A stretch of 64,000 bases of DNA from an uncultured Alteromonadaceae bacterium (lineage in GTDB: Bacteria > Pseudomonadota > Gammaproteobacteria > Pseudomonadales > Halieaceae), in NCBI GenBank assembly GCA_913064725.1, contig CAJYAI010000001.1, forward strand, positions 33,752 to 97,751. The letters run 5' to 3'. Shown one piece after another: positions 1-8,714 of this stretch. The notes beneath the pieces were generated by a model. It searched no databases. It was not told the origin of the DNA and worked only from the letters and a program-made list of their open reading frames with translations. Within the stretch, counting starts at the first letter, position 1, and every line of letters begins with the position of its first letter. A program made the position numbers and the translations under genes.

Positions 1-672
1 ACTTTTGAGGGTGGTATCCGGGTTGTTGCAGCGATGCGATGGCCGGAAAAAATTCCCATGGGGAGTCGGGTTGACTCAATCATGTCGGTAATGGACGTAC
101 TACCCACGCTCGCATCGGCTGCCGGCATCGACGCCGATACACAGTTTAGGCTCGATGGTCGCAATATGTTGCCTGCGCTGATCGACGGGCAAACGATGCC
201 GCGAGAAAAGTTGCTCTTTTTTATCTCAGAAACACCGTTTAAAAATCACGTAAATGTCACGGCGTTCAACGATGAGTGGAAACTCATACAACGCATTGAG
301 ACTGGGTTTAGCTCCGTCGATGTGACGCAGTTTTTGTTCAATATCGCTGAGGACCCCCATGAGCATAACAACCTCGCACAGCAGCACCCGGATATTGTGG
401 CTGATCTAGCCGACGAGATTCGTCATTGGCGTAATCTTTATCCTGTGGCAGGTACGCGGTCACAGTTGATGCCGCCGCCAGGATGGAAGGCACCGCTTGA
501 TTGGACGGATTATCCGCAGCAAGAGACGGTGCTTCAGTCTGAGCCATCGGGGGGTATGCCGCCGGAGGATGTTATTCGCATGTTGGACTGGCAATACGGT
601 GAGAATGGACGGCTCATTTACAACTGCGAGCCCTATCGGTGGGCGGGTGGCGGCTTATGCAAACGGCAGTAG
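1..672 (+). CDS. Sulfatase family protein, C-terminal part (5' end outside window)
   Basis: This is the last 223 residues of a type I (formylglycine) sulfatase; the frame is open to base 1, so the start lies upstream. The first visible residues, TFEGGIRV followed by RWPEK, match the conserved sulfatase segment after the substrate pocket. They are followed by the usual SIMSVMDVLPTLASAAGI helix, the LDGRNMLP segment and a C-terminal subdomain with a DPHEHNNLA motif. The catalytic CxPxR site and most metal ligands would be in the missing part, so activity cannot be judged. Family members hydrolyse sulfate esters, usually in the periplasm. Next to a steroid locus a steroid-sulfate substrate is plausible, but that is inference. 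Confidence 0.85.
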   Translation, partial: TFEGGIRVVAAMRWPEKIPMGSRVDSIMSVMDVLPTLASAAGIDADTQFRLDGRNMLPALIDGQTMPREKLLFFISETPFKNHVNVTAFNDEWKLIQRIETGFSSVDVTQFLFNIAEDPHEHNNLAQQHPDIVADLADEIRHWRNLYPVAGTRSQLMPPPGWKAPLDWTDYPQQETVLQSEPSGGMPPEDVIRMLDWQYGENGRLIYNCEPYRWAGGGLCKRQ

Positions 673-877
673 CGCTCAGCGCTGCACGCTATGGTGATCT
701 CTTTGTGCGTTACCGGAGCAACCTGCTAATGAGAGGTCCTGCAGAATCTCAGTCGGGGTAAGTCTGACTGCAGCTGTTTGGCCGTATTATTTCAGATGAC
801 GGCGGTGCCCGCTAACGTGGTGTAACGTGAAACATCAGCCGCCCTATGAAGTTTGGTGAGAAGTATGGGAGAGAACC

Positions 878-2128
878 ATGTCAGTTTGTCCGTTTACGCA
901 TCCGTTGGATCTCGATGCCTACAGCAGTGGTATGCCCTATGCGGCATTGGCAGAGGCGCGCAAAGAGGGGAGCTTCGTGCGTTACGAGGACCCGGCCACC
1001 GGTGTGCCTTATTGGGCTGCACTTAAGCGCGATGCCCTTGATTTCGTCTCACAAAACCCTGCGTTGTTTTCGTCGCAGTTGGAAGGGCCGTTTCCCATGG
1101 AGCCCGCCGACGAGACGACGCGGGAAGTCACCAAGATCATGAATGACAACAGTTTTATTGCGATGGATCCGCCGAAGCATGTGACGCATCGGCGCATCGT
1201 TAAGGATGCATTCACGCCAAAAGCAGTCGCTGCTATGGAGCCCTGGTTACGAGCGCAGGCCAAACACATTATCGATAGGGTCGCTTCTCGGGGCGAGTGC
1301 GAATTTGTCGAGGAAGTGGCAGCAGAGCTACCGCTGATGGCTATTTTAGAACTACTCGGAGTGCCACTAGAAGACCGCGCTCAGTTTTTTAAGTGGACGA
1401 ACACCATGGCCTTTGCTGATGATCCGGATATAGCGGGGGGCATGCCTGAGGCCCAGACCGCTTCATTGGAGGTCATGATTTATGCCGCTGAGTTGGCACA
1501 CAAACAGCGACAGGGTTTTACTGGGCCCGTGATACAGGCGCTTCTCGAAGGGACAATTGATGGAGAGCCGGTAACGGATGAGATGTTCTCATGGGTGTTT
1601 ATCTTACTCATGGTTGGTGGCAATGAAAGCACTCGCACTGCCATCGCCCACGGGCTTCGCTTGCTGATGGAGCACCCTGATCAGCTGCAACATCTTGTGG
1701 ATCATCCGGAAGATATTCCTGCAGCCACTGAAGAGATGTTGCGCTACAACACGGCGTTTATTGCCATGCGCAGAACAGCTACGCAGGACATCGATTGGCA
1801 GGGATATCACATCAAAAAGGGTGACAAGGTGGTCATGCACTATCACTCAGTTAATCATGACGAAGAGGTGTTTGGTGATGACGCCCTCAGCTTTGACATT
1901 CACCGAATGAAGCGCATGCCCTCGTTAAACCGCGACCTTCGCTCCTTTGGCATTGGCCAACACTTTTGTTTAGGGATCAACCTGGCGCGTTTAGAGATGC
2001 GCATCATGTTTGAGGAGCTGTTACCGCGTCTTCGAAACCCGCAGCTAGCGGGTGATATTACCTATATGCGATCATTTTTTATCAGCACAATTAAGCGAAT
2101 GCCTATCACGTTTACACCCGAGCGCTGA
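878..2128 (+). CDS. Cytochrome P450
   Basis: A soluble bacterial class I P450 of 416 residues. The I-helix oxygen-activation motif GGNESTRTA, the ExxR motif in EEMLRYN and the heme-binding loop FGIGQHFCLG are all present; the axial ligand is Cys364. The ATG follows a purine-rich ribosome site (gggagagaacc). Overall shape and length resemble the CYP124/CYP125/CYP142 group, which hydroxylates sterol side chains, but I cannot place the subfamily by eye. No dedicated ferredoxin or ferredoxin reductase gene lies next to it; the only electron-transfer gene in the window is the rubredoxin fusion at 47311-48684. An SDR follows 78 bases later on the same strand. Confidence 0.9.
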   Translation: MSVCPFTHPLDLDAYSSGMPYAALAEARKEGSFVRYEDPATGVPYWAALKRDALDFVSQNPALFSSQLEGPFPMEPADETTREVTKIMNDNSFIAMDPPKHVTHRRIVKDAFTPKAVAAMEPWLRAQAKHIIDRVASRGECEFVEEVAAELPLMAILELLGVPLEDRAQFFKWTNTMAFADDPDIAGGMPEAQTASLEVMIYAAELAHKQRQGFTGPVIQALLEGTIDGEPVTDEMFSWVFILLMVGGNESTRTAIAHGLRLLMEHPDQLQHLVDHPEDIPAATEEMLRYNTAFIAMRRTATQDIDWQGYHIKKGDKVVMHYHSVNHDEEVFGDDALSFDIHRMKRMPSLNRDLRSFGIGQHFCLGINLARLEMRIMFEELLPRLRNPQLAGDITYMRSFFISTIKRMPITFTPER

Positions 2129-2206
2129 TGGGCAATACAGTTATAAAAACCAGAAAGTTCATCGAACAGGCGTCACGGTTCGTCGGGTAGAGCGTTAGGG
2201 GGTTAT

Positions 2207-2977
2207 ATGGCATTCACAGGGCAACTGGCTGTTGTAACCGGTGGCGGCAGTGGTATGGGACAGGCATGGGCGCGGCAGTTGGCCACTAATGGCGCATCCG
2301 TTGCGTTGCTCGACGTCAATGCCGAGGGTATGGCGACGACGGCAGCCGGATACGATGCGATCTACCCGTTTACTGTCGATATCACCGATGCTGTTGCCGT
2401 GAAAGCGGCAATCAGTGACATCGAGACGCAATTGGGTGCGATTGATCGCGTTATCAATGCCGCCGCTATCATGCCGTTCGGCCGTTTGGCGGATGAAGAT
2501 CCATCGGTTACCAATGCCGTGATGTCGGTCAACTACGGTGGCTTGGTCAATGTAACGACAGCGACATTGCCGACGATGCTTCAGCGAGGTTATGGAGATT
2601 TCATCAGTTTTTCGTCTATGACGGGGATTATCCCAGGCTTGCTAATGGGAGCCTACGCATCGAGCAAGGCGGCCGTTCAGCACTACAGTGAAATTCTCTA
2701 CCACGAGAATCGCGATAGTGGGGTGCGCTTTTGCTGCGTTTGTCCGCCCGCTGTCGCGACACCGCTTTGGCGACAGGCAGAAGCAACAGTGGTCCCAAAA
2801 CTACCCTCTAAAGGGGAAACATTGACGCCCGACGAGGTGATTGCCGAGGTTGAGCGCTGCTTGGAGGCGGGAAAACCCTTTGCCTACCCGGGAAAGCAGA
2901 CAAAGCTGGGTGTGATGATGCGTCGCTTTTTCCCGGGACTTGTTTGGAAGGCCTCACACGATGCTGAGGGATTCTAG
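2207..2977 (+). CDS. Short-chain dehydrogenase/reductase (SDR)
   Basis: A classical SDR of 256 residues. The N-terminal Rossmann motif TGGGSGMG, the NAAA motif in the NNAG position and the catalytic Ser-Tyr-Lys (FSSMTG then YASSK) are visible. After the core, the C-terminal part (from about residue 195, VPKLPSKGETLTPDEV on) resembles SDRs that end in a basic, aromatic tail rather than the usual substrate loop. It lies between the P450 and an OYE reductase in the same orientation, so oxidation of a hydroxyl made by the P450 is a reasonable guess. The substrate is unknown. Confidence 0.82.
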   Translation: MAFTGQLAVVTGGGSGMGQAWARQLATNGASVALLDVNAEGMATTAAGYDAIYPFTVDITDAVAVKAAISDIETQLGAIDRVINAAAIMPFGRLADEDPSVTNAVMSVNYGGLVNVTTATLPTMLQRGYGDFISFSSMTGIIPGLLMGAYASSKAAVQHYSEILYHENRDSGVRFCCVCPPAVATPLWRQAEATVVPKLPSKGETLTPDEVIAEVERCLEAGKPFAYPGKQTKLGVMMRRFFPGLVWKASHDAEGF

Positions 2978-3187
2978 CGCTCCACCACGAGGCCGGAACT
3001 TCGATGGCTTGATTGCCGTCTGTGTTGCTTTTCGAGCGTAACTGCCTTCGCTAACGTACCTTTACTAGGCCAGATTGAGCTCTTTCACGAACTGTCCGCG
3101 ATCGCAGGTAACCCTCCAAAGGGACGATGGTCTGTTTGCCGGGGAAGGTATACTGCTTGTCAACACTGTTGGTCACTGGAAGAGTCA

Positions 3188-4408
3188 ATGCTGGATAAAG
3201 CATACGAGCCACTAACCTTGGGTCCGATTACCCTGCCGAACCGGTTTATTAAGGCGGGTGCTAACGAGAATATGTCGAAGGCAGGACGTCCTACGCGAGC
3301 CATGCGGTTACATCATGAGGCTCTGATCAAGGGTGGCGTTGGTATGACGACCATGGCCTACGTCGCCGTAGAGAAAGACGGCCGAACACTGCCCGATCAA
3401 GTCTGGGTTCACGATGAGGCTATGGCCGACCTCCGTGTGGTCACAGATGCGGTTCATGCCGAAGGCGGTAAGATCGCGGCACAGATTACGCATGGTGGTA
3501 GTTTTGTCACTGGTGTGTTCATTCCAAGACGTCTTCAGAGCTCTGTATCTGGCTTCAATCCCGCCGGGCTGTTGCGAGGTAACCTATTGCGTCGTGCCAT
3601 GAATGAGCGGGATATGGACCGTATGGTTGATCTCTTTGTGAGCGCCGCCGAACGCTGCTACGAAGCCGGATTTGACGCAGTAGAAATCCACATGGGCCAT
3701 GGTTATCTCCTCAACCAGTTTCTATCGCCGCTCGATAATAATCGACAAGATGAATACGGTGGCAGTGCTGAAAATCGTGCGCGTTTCCCAGCGCGTGTCC
3801 TCACGGCGGTGAAACAAGCCGTTGGTGATCGTATGGCCGTGATCGCCAAGATAAATGTCGCTGACGGCAGGAGCCGTGGGGCACAACTTGAAGACGGCCT
3901 TGTGACGGCTCAGATTCTAGAAGCTGCAGGTGCCGATATGCTGGTGTTATCAGGCGGGCGGAACGTCGAATCGGGCTGGTTTACCTTCGGAAGTAATCTC
4001 AATTTAGACGCGATGCTGCGGGTCATAGGAAAATGGTCGCTCAGCGGTATGGCGATCGCCTCGACGCAGGCATCTGTGCCTAAAATAGACTTTAAGGAAC
4101 TGTATTTTTGGGAGTATTCAACCAAGATACGCGATGCTGTCGATCTACCGCTTGCCTACCTTGGCGGTGTCAGGTCATCGGATAATGTGGCGCAGTGTAT
4201 GGAGGCGGGTTTTGACGCTGTCCAGCTGGCGAGGCCACTGTTGCGCGAGCCAGATCTAGTGAATCGGTGGCGCGATCAAGGCGGCACGTCGCTCTGCGAT
4301 AACTGTAATAGCTGTGTTGCTTATATTTACCACCCTGCGGGTACATGGTGCATCCATCAGCCACCGAATGCGTTGGTAGACAATCAGGTATTTGCATCAA
4401 CGGGGTAG
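3188..4408 (+). CDS. NADH:flavin oxidoreductase, old yellow enzyme (OYE) family, single-domain
   Basis: A 406-residue FMN TIM-barrel ene-reductase. Visible features are the N-terminal LGPITLPNRFIKAGA strand, QITHGG, the substrate-binding segment AVEIHMGHGYLLNQFLSP, DEYGGS with the following NRARF, and the FMN-phosphate strand ending in LARPLLREPDL. The C-terminus carries four cysteines spaced C-x2-C-x2-C-x11-C, like the iron-sulfur site of the 2,4-dienoyl-CoA reductase branch except that the second gap is two rather than three. The C-terminal FAD/NADH domain of that branch is absent. It probably reduces an activated C=C bond in a steroid or its CoA thioester; the exact step is unknown. An SRPBCC gene follows 40 bases later. 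Confidence 0.85.
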   Translation: MLDKAYEPLTLGPITLPNRFIKAGANENMSKAGRPTRAMRLHHEALIKGGVGMTTMAYVAVEKDGRTLPDQVWVHDEAMADLRVVTDAVHAEGGKIAAQITHGGSFVTGVFIPRRLQSSVSGFNPAGLLRGNLLRRAMNERDMDRMVDLFVSAAERCYEAGFDAVEIHMGHGYLLNQFLSPLDNNRQDEYGGSAENRARFPARVLTAVKQAVGDRMAVIAKINVADGRSRGAQLEDGLVTAQILEAAGADMLVLSGGRNVESGWFTFGSNLNLDAMLRVIGKWSLSGMAIASTQASVPKIDFKELYFWEYSTKIRDAVDLPLAYLGGVRSSDNVAQCMEAGFDAVQLARPLLREPDLVNRWRDQGGTSLCDNCNSCVAYIYHPAGTWCIHQPPNALVDNQVFASTG

Positions 4409-4448
4409 GCTAAGGCCCACCATAATAAAAATCGAGGGTACCAGGAGT

Positions 4449-4919
4449 ATGAAGATCGAATTCGTCCGAGAGATAGGGGCCCCAGCCGATACGGTATGGC
4501 AGGTCATCACAGATTTCTCCAGTTACTCGCAGTGGAATCCCTTCGTCACGGCCTGTTCTTGCGATTTGACCGTTGGTGCTCCGATTGCGATGACAGTCAG
4601 GCTTGGAGAACAGGTAAGGGACCAAGTTGAATTTGTTAGCGAGGTCGTGCCGGGTGAGCTATTTGAATACCGCATGAAGCCCGTTGGATGGCTCCTTTAC
4701 AGCTACCGACAGCATGAGGTGTGCGCTGTGAACGATACAACAACACGCTATAGATCAATATTTGAGCTCAACGGCTGGATATCGCCCTTGGTAGGCATGA
4801 TGCTCGGCAAAGCCCTTCAGAATGGCTTCGAAGGTATGACCGATAGTCTGGTGAGTAGGGCAGAGAGCATGGTGAAACTCTCGACCTTGGGACAGGAGGT
4901 CAGCGATGACGACATCTAA
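4449..4919 (+). CDS. SRPBCC / polyketide-cyclase-like small ligand-binding protein
   Basis: A 156-residue helix-grip (START-like) protein. It opens with MKIEFVREIGAPADTVW, typical of the first strand and helix of the family, followed by DFSSYSQWNPFV and an alternating-strand body, and ends with a long helix (SPLVGMMLGKALQNGFEGM). I chose the ATG at 4449 because AGGAG lies directly before it and because the family begins at this strand; an earlier in-frame ATG at 4392 lies inside the preceding gene. It overlaps the following SDR by 14 bases, which suggests translational coupling. Such proteins bind or cyclise hydrophobic ligands; a steroid ligand is inference. Confidence 0.75.
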   Translation: MKIEFVREIGAPADTVWQVITDFSSYSQWNPFVTACSCDLTVGAPIAMTVRLGEQVRDQVEFVSEVVPGELFEYRMKPVGWLLYSYRQHEVCAVNDTTTRYRSIFELNGWISPLVGMMLGKALQNGFEGMTDSLVSRAESMVKLSTLGQEVSDDDI

Positions 4920-5784
4920 GCAGCCCGTGGCGCTCGTCACAGGTGCTAGTCGCGGTGCTGGCGCAGGAATCGCACGAGCGCTCGGCAGCTACGGCCTACG
5001 AGTCTATGTGACAGGACGCGCAGAGGTGGTGGGCGAGGCCAAGGGGTGGGATGGCGCTGCACTACCCGGCACCATTCATAGCACCGCCGCAGAAGTGACG
5101 GCCGCAGGTGGCGAGGGCATAGCACTGCGTTGCGACCATGCTGATGATGAGCGCGTTCGTGAGGTCTTCGAGCAGATTGCAGACGAGTCCGGACGCCTCG
5201 ATATGCTGGTGAATAACGCGACGATGATTCATCCCGAGCTCATTACCCCGAAACCGTTTTGGGAAAAGCCCCTTGATGCGGTGGGAATTATAGATGTCGG
5301 CCTTCGTTCTGCCTATGTGGCGAGCTGGTATGCGGCGCGTTTGATGGTTCCAAAGGGGGCAGGTTTAATCGCATTTGGATCATCCTTCGGTGCCAACTGC
5401 TATATGCACGGTCCAGGCTATGGCGCGCAAAAGGCCGGTATTGATAAGTTTGCGCATGATATGCAGCACGATCTAGCAGGAACGGGCGTCAATGCGGTTT
5501 CCATCTGGATGGGGCCCTTGCGGACCGAGCGGGCGCTCATGGCTGCGGAAGTCCACCCCGAGCAGTATGAGGACATTATGCGAGTGGCAGAAAATCCTGA
5601 GTACACGGGCCATTTGCTGCACGCACTGACGGTTGCGGACACAATAGACCGCTATGCGGGTAAAACTGTCGTTGCTGCAGAGCTAGGTGCCGAGCTCGGT
5701 ATTAGTGATGCAGGTGAATATCGACCGTCACATCGCGAAATGCTCGGAGGGCCGCCAGAGCGATCCCCAGCCGTGATCTACTGA
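4906..5784 (+). CDS. SDR family oxidoreductase (DHRS1-like)
   Basis: A 292-residue SDR, longer than the 250 typical of classical members. The cofactor motif is TGASRGAGAG, the stabilising motif is VNNAT, and the active site is SSFGANC followed by YGAQK. The insert between strands 2 and 3 and the long C-terminal extension (VVAAELGAELGISDAGEY) are typical of the DHRS1-like branch. The start codon lies inside the preceding SRPBCC gene, so the pair is likely co-translated. A DUF3604 gene follows 22 bases later. Substrate unknown. Confidence 0.8.
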   Translation: MTTSKQPVALVTGASRGAGAGIARALGSYGLRVYVTGRAEVVGEAKGWDGAALPGTIHSTAAEVTAAGGEGIALRCDHADDERVREVFEQIADESGRLDMLVNNATMIHPELITPKPFWEKPLDAVGIIDVGLRSAYVASWYAARLMVPKGAGLIAFGSSFGANCYMHGPGYGAQKAGIDKFAHDMQHDLAGTGVNAVSIWMGPLRTERALMAAEVHPEQYEDIMRVAENPEYTGHLLHALTVADTIDRYAGKTVVAAELGAELGISDAGEYRPSHREMLGGPPERSPAVIY

Positions 5785-5806
5785 TGGTCCGGGGTTAACC
5801 ATCACT

Positions 5807-7708
5807 ATGCGAGCCCACACAAAACAGTTCGGTGGTGTGCTGTGGCGCGTACTTGCCGTTGCCATGGTTATCGCGGGTATCGTGTTCTATCGCTCCCTCG
5901 CGCCCATTGATGATCCGTCCCTTGCCGGTCCGGAGCCAAAAACTCTATCAGACCGCGCGCAACCGACATACGCGGGGGCCAATCAGGTCTACTGGGGCGA
6001 CCTTCACATCCACACTTCGCTGTCCAGCGACGCCTTTACCATGGGTGTTAGAGCCTTACCCGATGACGTATATCGCTTTGCCAAGGGCGAGACGCTGCAG
6101 CATGGCGCAGGGTTTCCGGTCACAATATCGCGGCCCTTGGATTTTGCCGCAGTGACAGATCATGCTGAGTACCTAGGGCAGGCTCGGTTGGCCGACTTGG
6201 ACGTACCTACTACCCGACAAAGTTTGGCTACGCTGCTAGCCCATGAAAATCGTCTGACGATCACGCAGTCGTGGTGGGAGATTATGAGCTTGATTCGTGA
6301 CAACGGGTTTAAGCTCACCCTTGAAGGTGTTGACGCAACCATTAACCAATCTGCATGGCAGGAGATTGTCGCGGCTGCTGAGCAGCATAATGAGCCGGGC
6401 GTTTTCACCACCTTTCCCGGTTGGGAGTGGTCGGCGGATGCGGGCGATGTGGGAACGCATTTGCATCGCAATGTCATCTACGGCGGCGAGGAACTCCCGG
6501 CGCTGCCGTTTAGCTCCCTAGACGGCCCAACGCCACCCGAACTCTGGGCTTTCCTTCGGTTGGAGCGGGCAAAGGGGCGTCGAGTCATGGCGATTCCACA
6601 CAACCCTAATCTGAGCGAGGGACTAGCCTACCGAATTACCGATGATAGTGGGCAGCGTATCTCCGGATTATCACCCGTTGATCGCTCAGACTTGGAACCG
6701 ATAAGCGAGATCCTGCAAATTAAAGGTAGTTCCGAAACCCATCCGCTGCTCTCAAGCTTGGATGAGTTTGCGGATTTTGAAATTGCAGGCACGGTGCCTG
6801 GCCGGGCTATGACGTTGGCCAGTGTGAAGGGCGCCTATGCGCGTGATGCCCTGCGCAGTGGCATATCGATGTCGCACAGCGAAGGATTTAACCCACTGAA
6901 ATTTGGCGTTATCGGGTCAAGCGACAGTCACAACGCGACCTCTCCCAGCGATGAAGCAGGCTACACGGGCAAGCTGCCTATGATGGACGGCTCGGCGGGT
7001 CTCAGAACGGGTGAGGCGGGCATAGGGCTGGTACAGATGACGCCTGCTCGGCAGTGGGGTTCGGGGGGGCTGGCTGGTGTATGGGCTCCTGAAAATAGCC
7101 GTGCGGCACTCTTTGATGCGATGCAACGACGCGAGACCTTCGCTACCTCAGGGCCACGCATTATCGTCAGTCTCTTTGGCGGTTGGGGTTTCCCTGAGGG
7201 CACGGCAAACGCCGCGGCCTTTGATACTGTTTCGCGTGCTCACGGTGTGCCCATGGGTGCTAATTTGCCGCAGGCGCCCGATGCTGCAGCACTGCCTGAA
7301 TTTGTCGTGGTCGCACAGAGCGATCCGCACGGCGCGCACCTGGATCGTATTCAGATGATTAAGGGTTGGGTTGACGCATCGGGCGTCAGCCACGAAAAAG
7401 TCGTTGATTTGGCCTGGTCTGGCTCGCGTGTTGTCGATCCGTTGACCGGCAAATTGCCACCTGTGGGCTCAACGGTCGACGCCGAGCGAGCGACTTATGC
7501 GAATACAATTGGAACCAGTCAGCTGCGCGCTCAGTGGCGAGACATAGAGTTCGAGCCAGCGCAGGAAGCCTTTTATTATGTTCGTGTCCTTGAAATTCCC
7601 ACGCCGCGTTGGTCAACCTTTGACGCCGTGCAGCTGGGTAGCAAGCCGATGAAGCCCGCAGCGATTCAAGAACGCGCCATTAGCTCAGCGATCTGGTATC
7701 AGCCATAG
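5807..7708 (+). CDS. DUF3604 protein, PHP-like putative metallohydrolase, membrane-anchored
   Basis: A 633-residue DUF3604 protein. An N-terminal hydrophobic segment (about residues 11-28) after a basic stretch would anchor it in the inner membrane with the body outside. The body shows PHP-type metal motifs in order: GDLHIHT (His67, His69), VTDHAEYLG (Asp118, His119), THLHRN (His218, His220), AIPHNPN (His265) and a late GSSDSHNAT. It ends with IQMIKGW and FYYVRVLEIPTPRWST, which recur in the second copy at 14516-16531. It contains no cysteine. The family has no firmly established function; a phosphoester- or ester-cleaving metallohydrolase is inference from the PHP-like ligands. The gene closes a run of plus-strand genes that begins with the P450. 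Confidence 0.85.
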   Translation: MRAHTKQFGGVLWRVLAVAMVIAGIVFYRSLAPIDDPSLAGPEPKTLSDRAQPTYAGANQVYWGDLHIHTSLSSDAFTMGVRALPDDVYRFAKGETLQHGAGFPVTISRPLDFAAVTDHAEYLGQARLADLDVPTTRQSLATLLAHENRLTITQSWWEIMSLIRDNGFKLTLEGVDATINQSAWQEIVAAAEQHNEPGVFTTFPGWEWSADAGDVGTHLHRNVIYGGEELPALPFSSLDGPTPPELWAFLRLERAKGRRVMAIPHNPNLSEGLAYRITDDSGQRISGLSPVDRSDLEPISEILQIKGSSETHPLLSSLDEFADFEIAGTVPGRAMTLASVKGAYARDALRSGISMSHSEGFNPLKFGVIGSSDSHNATSPSDEAGYTGKLPMMDGSAGLRTGEAGIGLVQMTPARQWGSGGLAGVWAPENSRAALFDAMQRRETFATSGPRIIVSLFGGWGFPEGTANAAAFDTVSRAHGVPMGANLPQAPDAAALPEFVVVAQSDPHGAHLDRIQMIKGWVDASGVSHEKVVDLAWSGSRVVDPLTGKLPPVGSTVDAERATYANTIGTSQLRAQWRDIEFEPAQEAFYYVRVLEIPTPRWSTFDAVQLGSKPMKPAAIQERAISSAIWYQP

Positions 7709-7755
7709 CCCCTGTTTAAGCCATAGTGCCTGTTTAAGCCATAGCGCCTGTTTAA
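7702..7755 (+). repeat. Three tandem 18-base repeats across a stop codon
   Basis: Three head-to-tail 18-base units (7702-7719, 7720-7737, 7738-7755), pattern gccatag, two variable bases, cctgtttaa. The first unit contains the TAG stop of the DUF3604 gene, and because 18 is a multiple of three each further unit repeats the stop in frame. Units differ by one or two bases. This looks like slippage duplication of a gene tail; I see no hairpin or T-run that would make it a terminator. Confidence 0.9.
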
Positions 7756-7762
7756 GCAGCCT

Positions 7763-8563
7763 TCAAAGCAGACCGGGGATGACGGCTTTTCTACTTTTAG
7801 GATAGTCGTCGAAATTCTTGTGGAACCACTTGTGTGTGAACAACGCCCTGGGGATGAGATTTCCCGCCGTCATGGCGAGTACAAACACCGCGCCAAGATT
7901 CCAGACCATGATGGCAAAACCTGTAAACGAGAGGATCTCACCAAAATACTGTGGGCAGGTTACCCAGCGGAATCCACCACCATAGGGAATCTTGTATCGC
8001 GCCTCGTCTGGACTGGGGTTGGGTGAGCGCAGGTTGCGCAATATTGTGTCTGAATGCACGTTGAGTGCGAAACCAAAGGCGTAGATTCCGAGGCCAATGA
8101 TGAATCGTGGATCACGAAACCAATCGTCTGTGTATTGGGTGCCGAACTCAGTGAGGTAGGCCGCGTTAAAGTACCCGTGCAAAAAGAGGGTAATCCAGCC
8201 GGCAATAACAACACCGAGGGAAAAGCTTGCGGTTGAGCCGGGTTGAACACGCATCAGCATGGGCGTGACCAAGGCGCGATTGGTGTAGTGAAAAAGCCAT
8301 ATTGCTAAGAAAAATAGTGGAACAGCTTGATCGGCGTTGGGTCCCATAAAGAAAATGACGGGAAAGACTAATAGTCCGGGCAGTTCCATGAGGATCCAGC
8401 CAGACTTCGAGCCAAGCTTGATGCCCTTGGCACGCTTACCGCCACCAAATCGACCGCCGTAAGCGGCGGTGCCAAAAAAACTAGAGACCATGACCAGCGC
8501 GGCATAAGCGAAACCGACCAGAAGTAGTGTGTCGTAGAGCGTGTTTCCGGTATACCACTGCAT
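7763..8563 (-). CDS. 3-oxo-5-alpha-steroid 4-dehydrogenase (SRD5A-like 5-alpha-reductase), integral membrane
   Basis: A 266-residue polytopic membrane protein of the steroid 5-alpha-reductase family, at the usual family length. The C-terminal half follows animal SRD5A1/2 closely: NVHSDTILRNLR, YKIPYGGGF, QYFGEI, a run of aromatic membrane residues, then DDYPKSRKAVIPGLL. Glu60 (in MELPG) and Tyr93 (in LFHYTNRA) sit where SRD5A2 has its catalytic Glu57 and Tyr91. The expected reaction is NADPH-dependent reduction of a 3-keto-delta4 steroid to the 5-alpha form. It is divergent from a delta4-(5-alpha)-KSTD-like gene with about 150 bases between the starts. A more general methyltransferase/reductase of the DUF1295 superfamily is less likely given these motifs. 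Confidence 0.87.
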   Translation of the reverse strand: MQWYTGNTLYDTLLLVGFAYAALVMVSSFFGTAAYGGRFGGGKRAKGIKLGSKSGWILMELPGLLVFPVIFFMGPNADQAVPLFFLAIWLFHYTNRALVTPMLMRVQPGSTASFSLGVVIAGWITLFLHGYFNAAYLTEFGTQYTDDWFRDPRFIIGLGIYAFGFALNVHSDTILRNLRSPNPSPDEARYKIPYGGGFRWVTCPQYFGEILSFTGFAIMVWNLGAVFVLAMTAGNLIPRALFTHKWFHKNFDDYPKSRKAVIPGLL

Positions 8564-8714
8564 GTGCGCTGTCCTTTGCTGTTAAGTCTGCGGCGCTAAC
8601 GTTCTCTCGTGTGTGCGGCGCGTGCAAGCAGCGGGTATCGTCCAAACGGAGGCAGAGCGGAACCGATTGAGGCGCTACATTGCTCTCATACTGATAACAA
8701 GGCGGATAATAACC

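Noticed and set aside
739-773. Inverted repeats (CTGCAG and CAGTC/GACTG) between the sulfatase and the P450
   Set aside because: The stem is imperfect, has no T-run and does not fit a terminator or a known operator.
3051-3203. Short minus-strand reading frame of about 50 codons in the gap before the OYE gene
   Set aside because: It overlaps the start of a well-supported gene, has no ribosome site and its composition is not convincing; the resemblance of its FPGKQT segment to the YPGKQT tail of the SDR at 2207 is probably chance.
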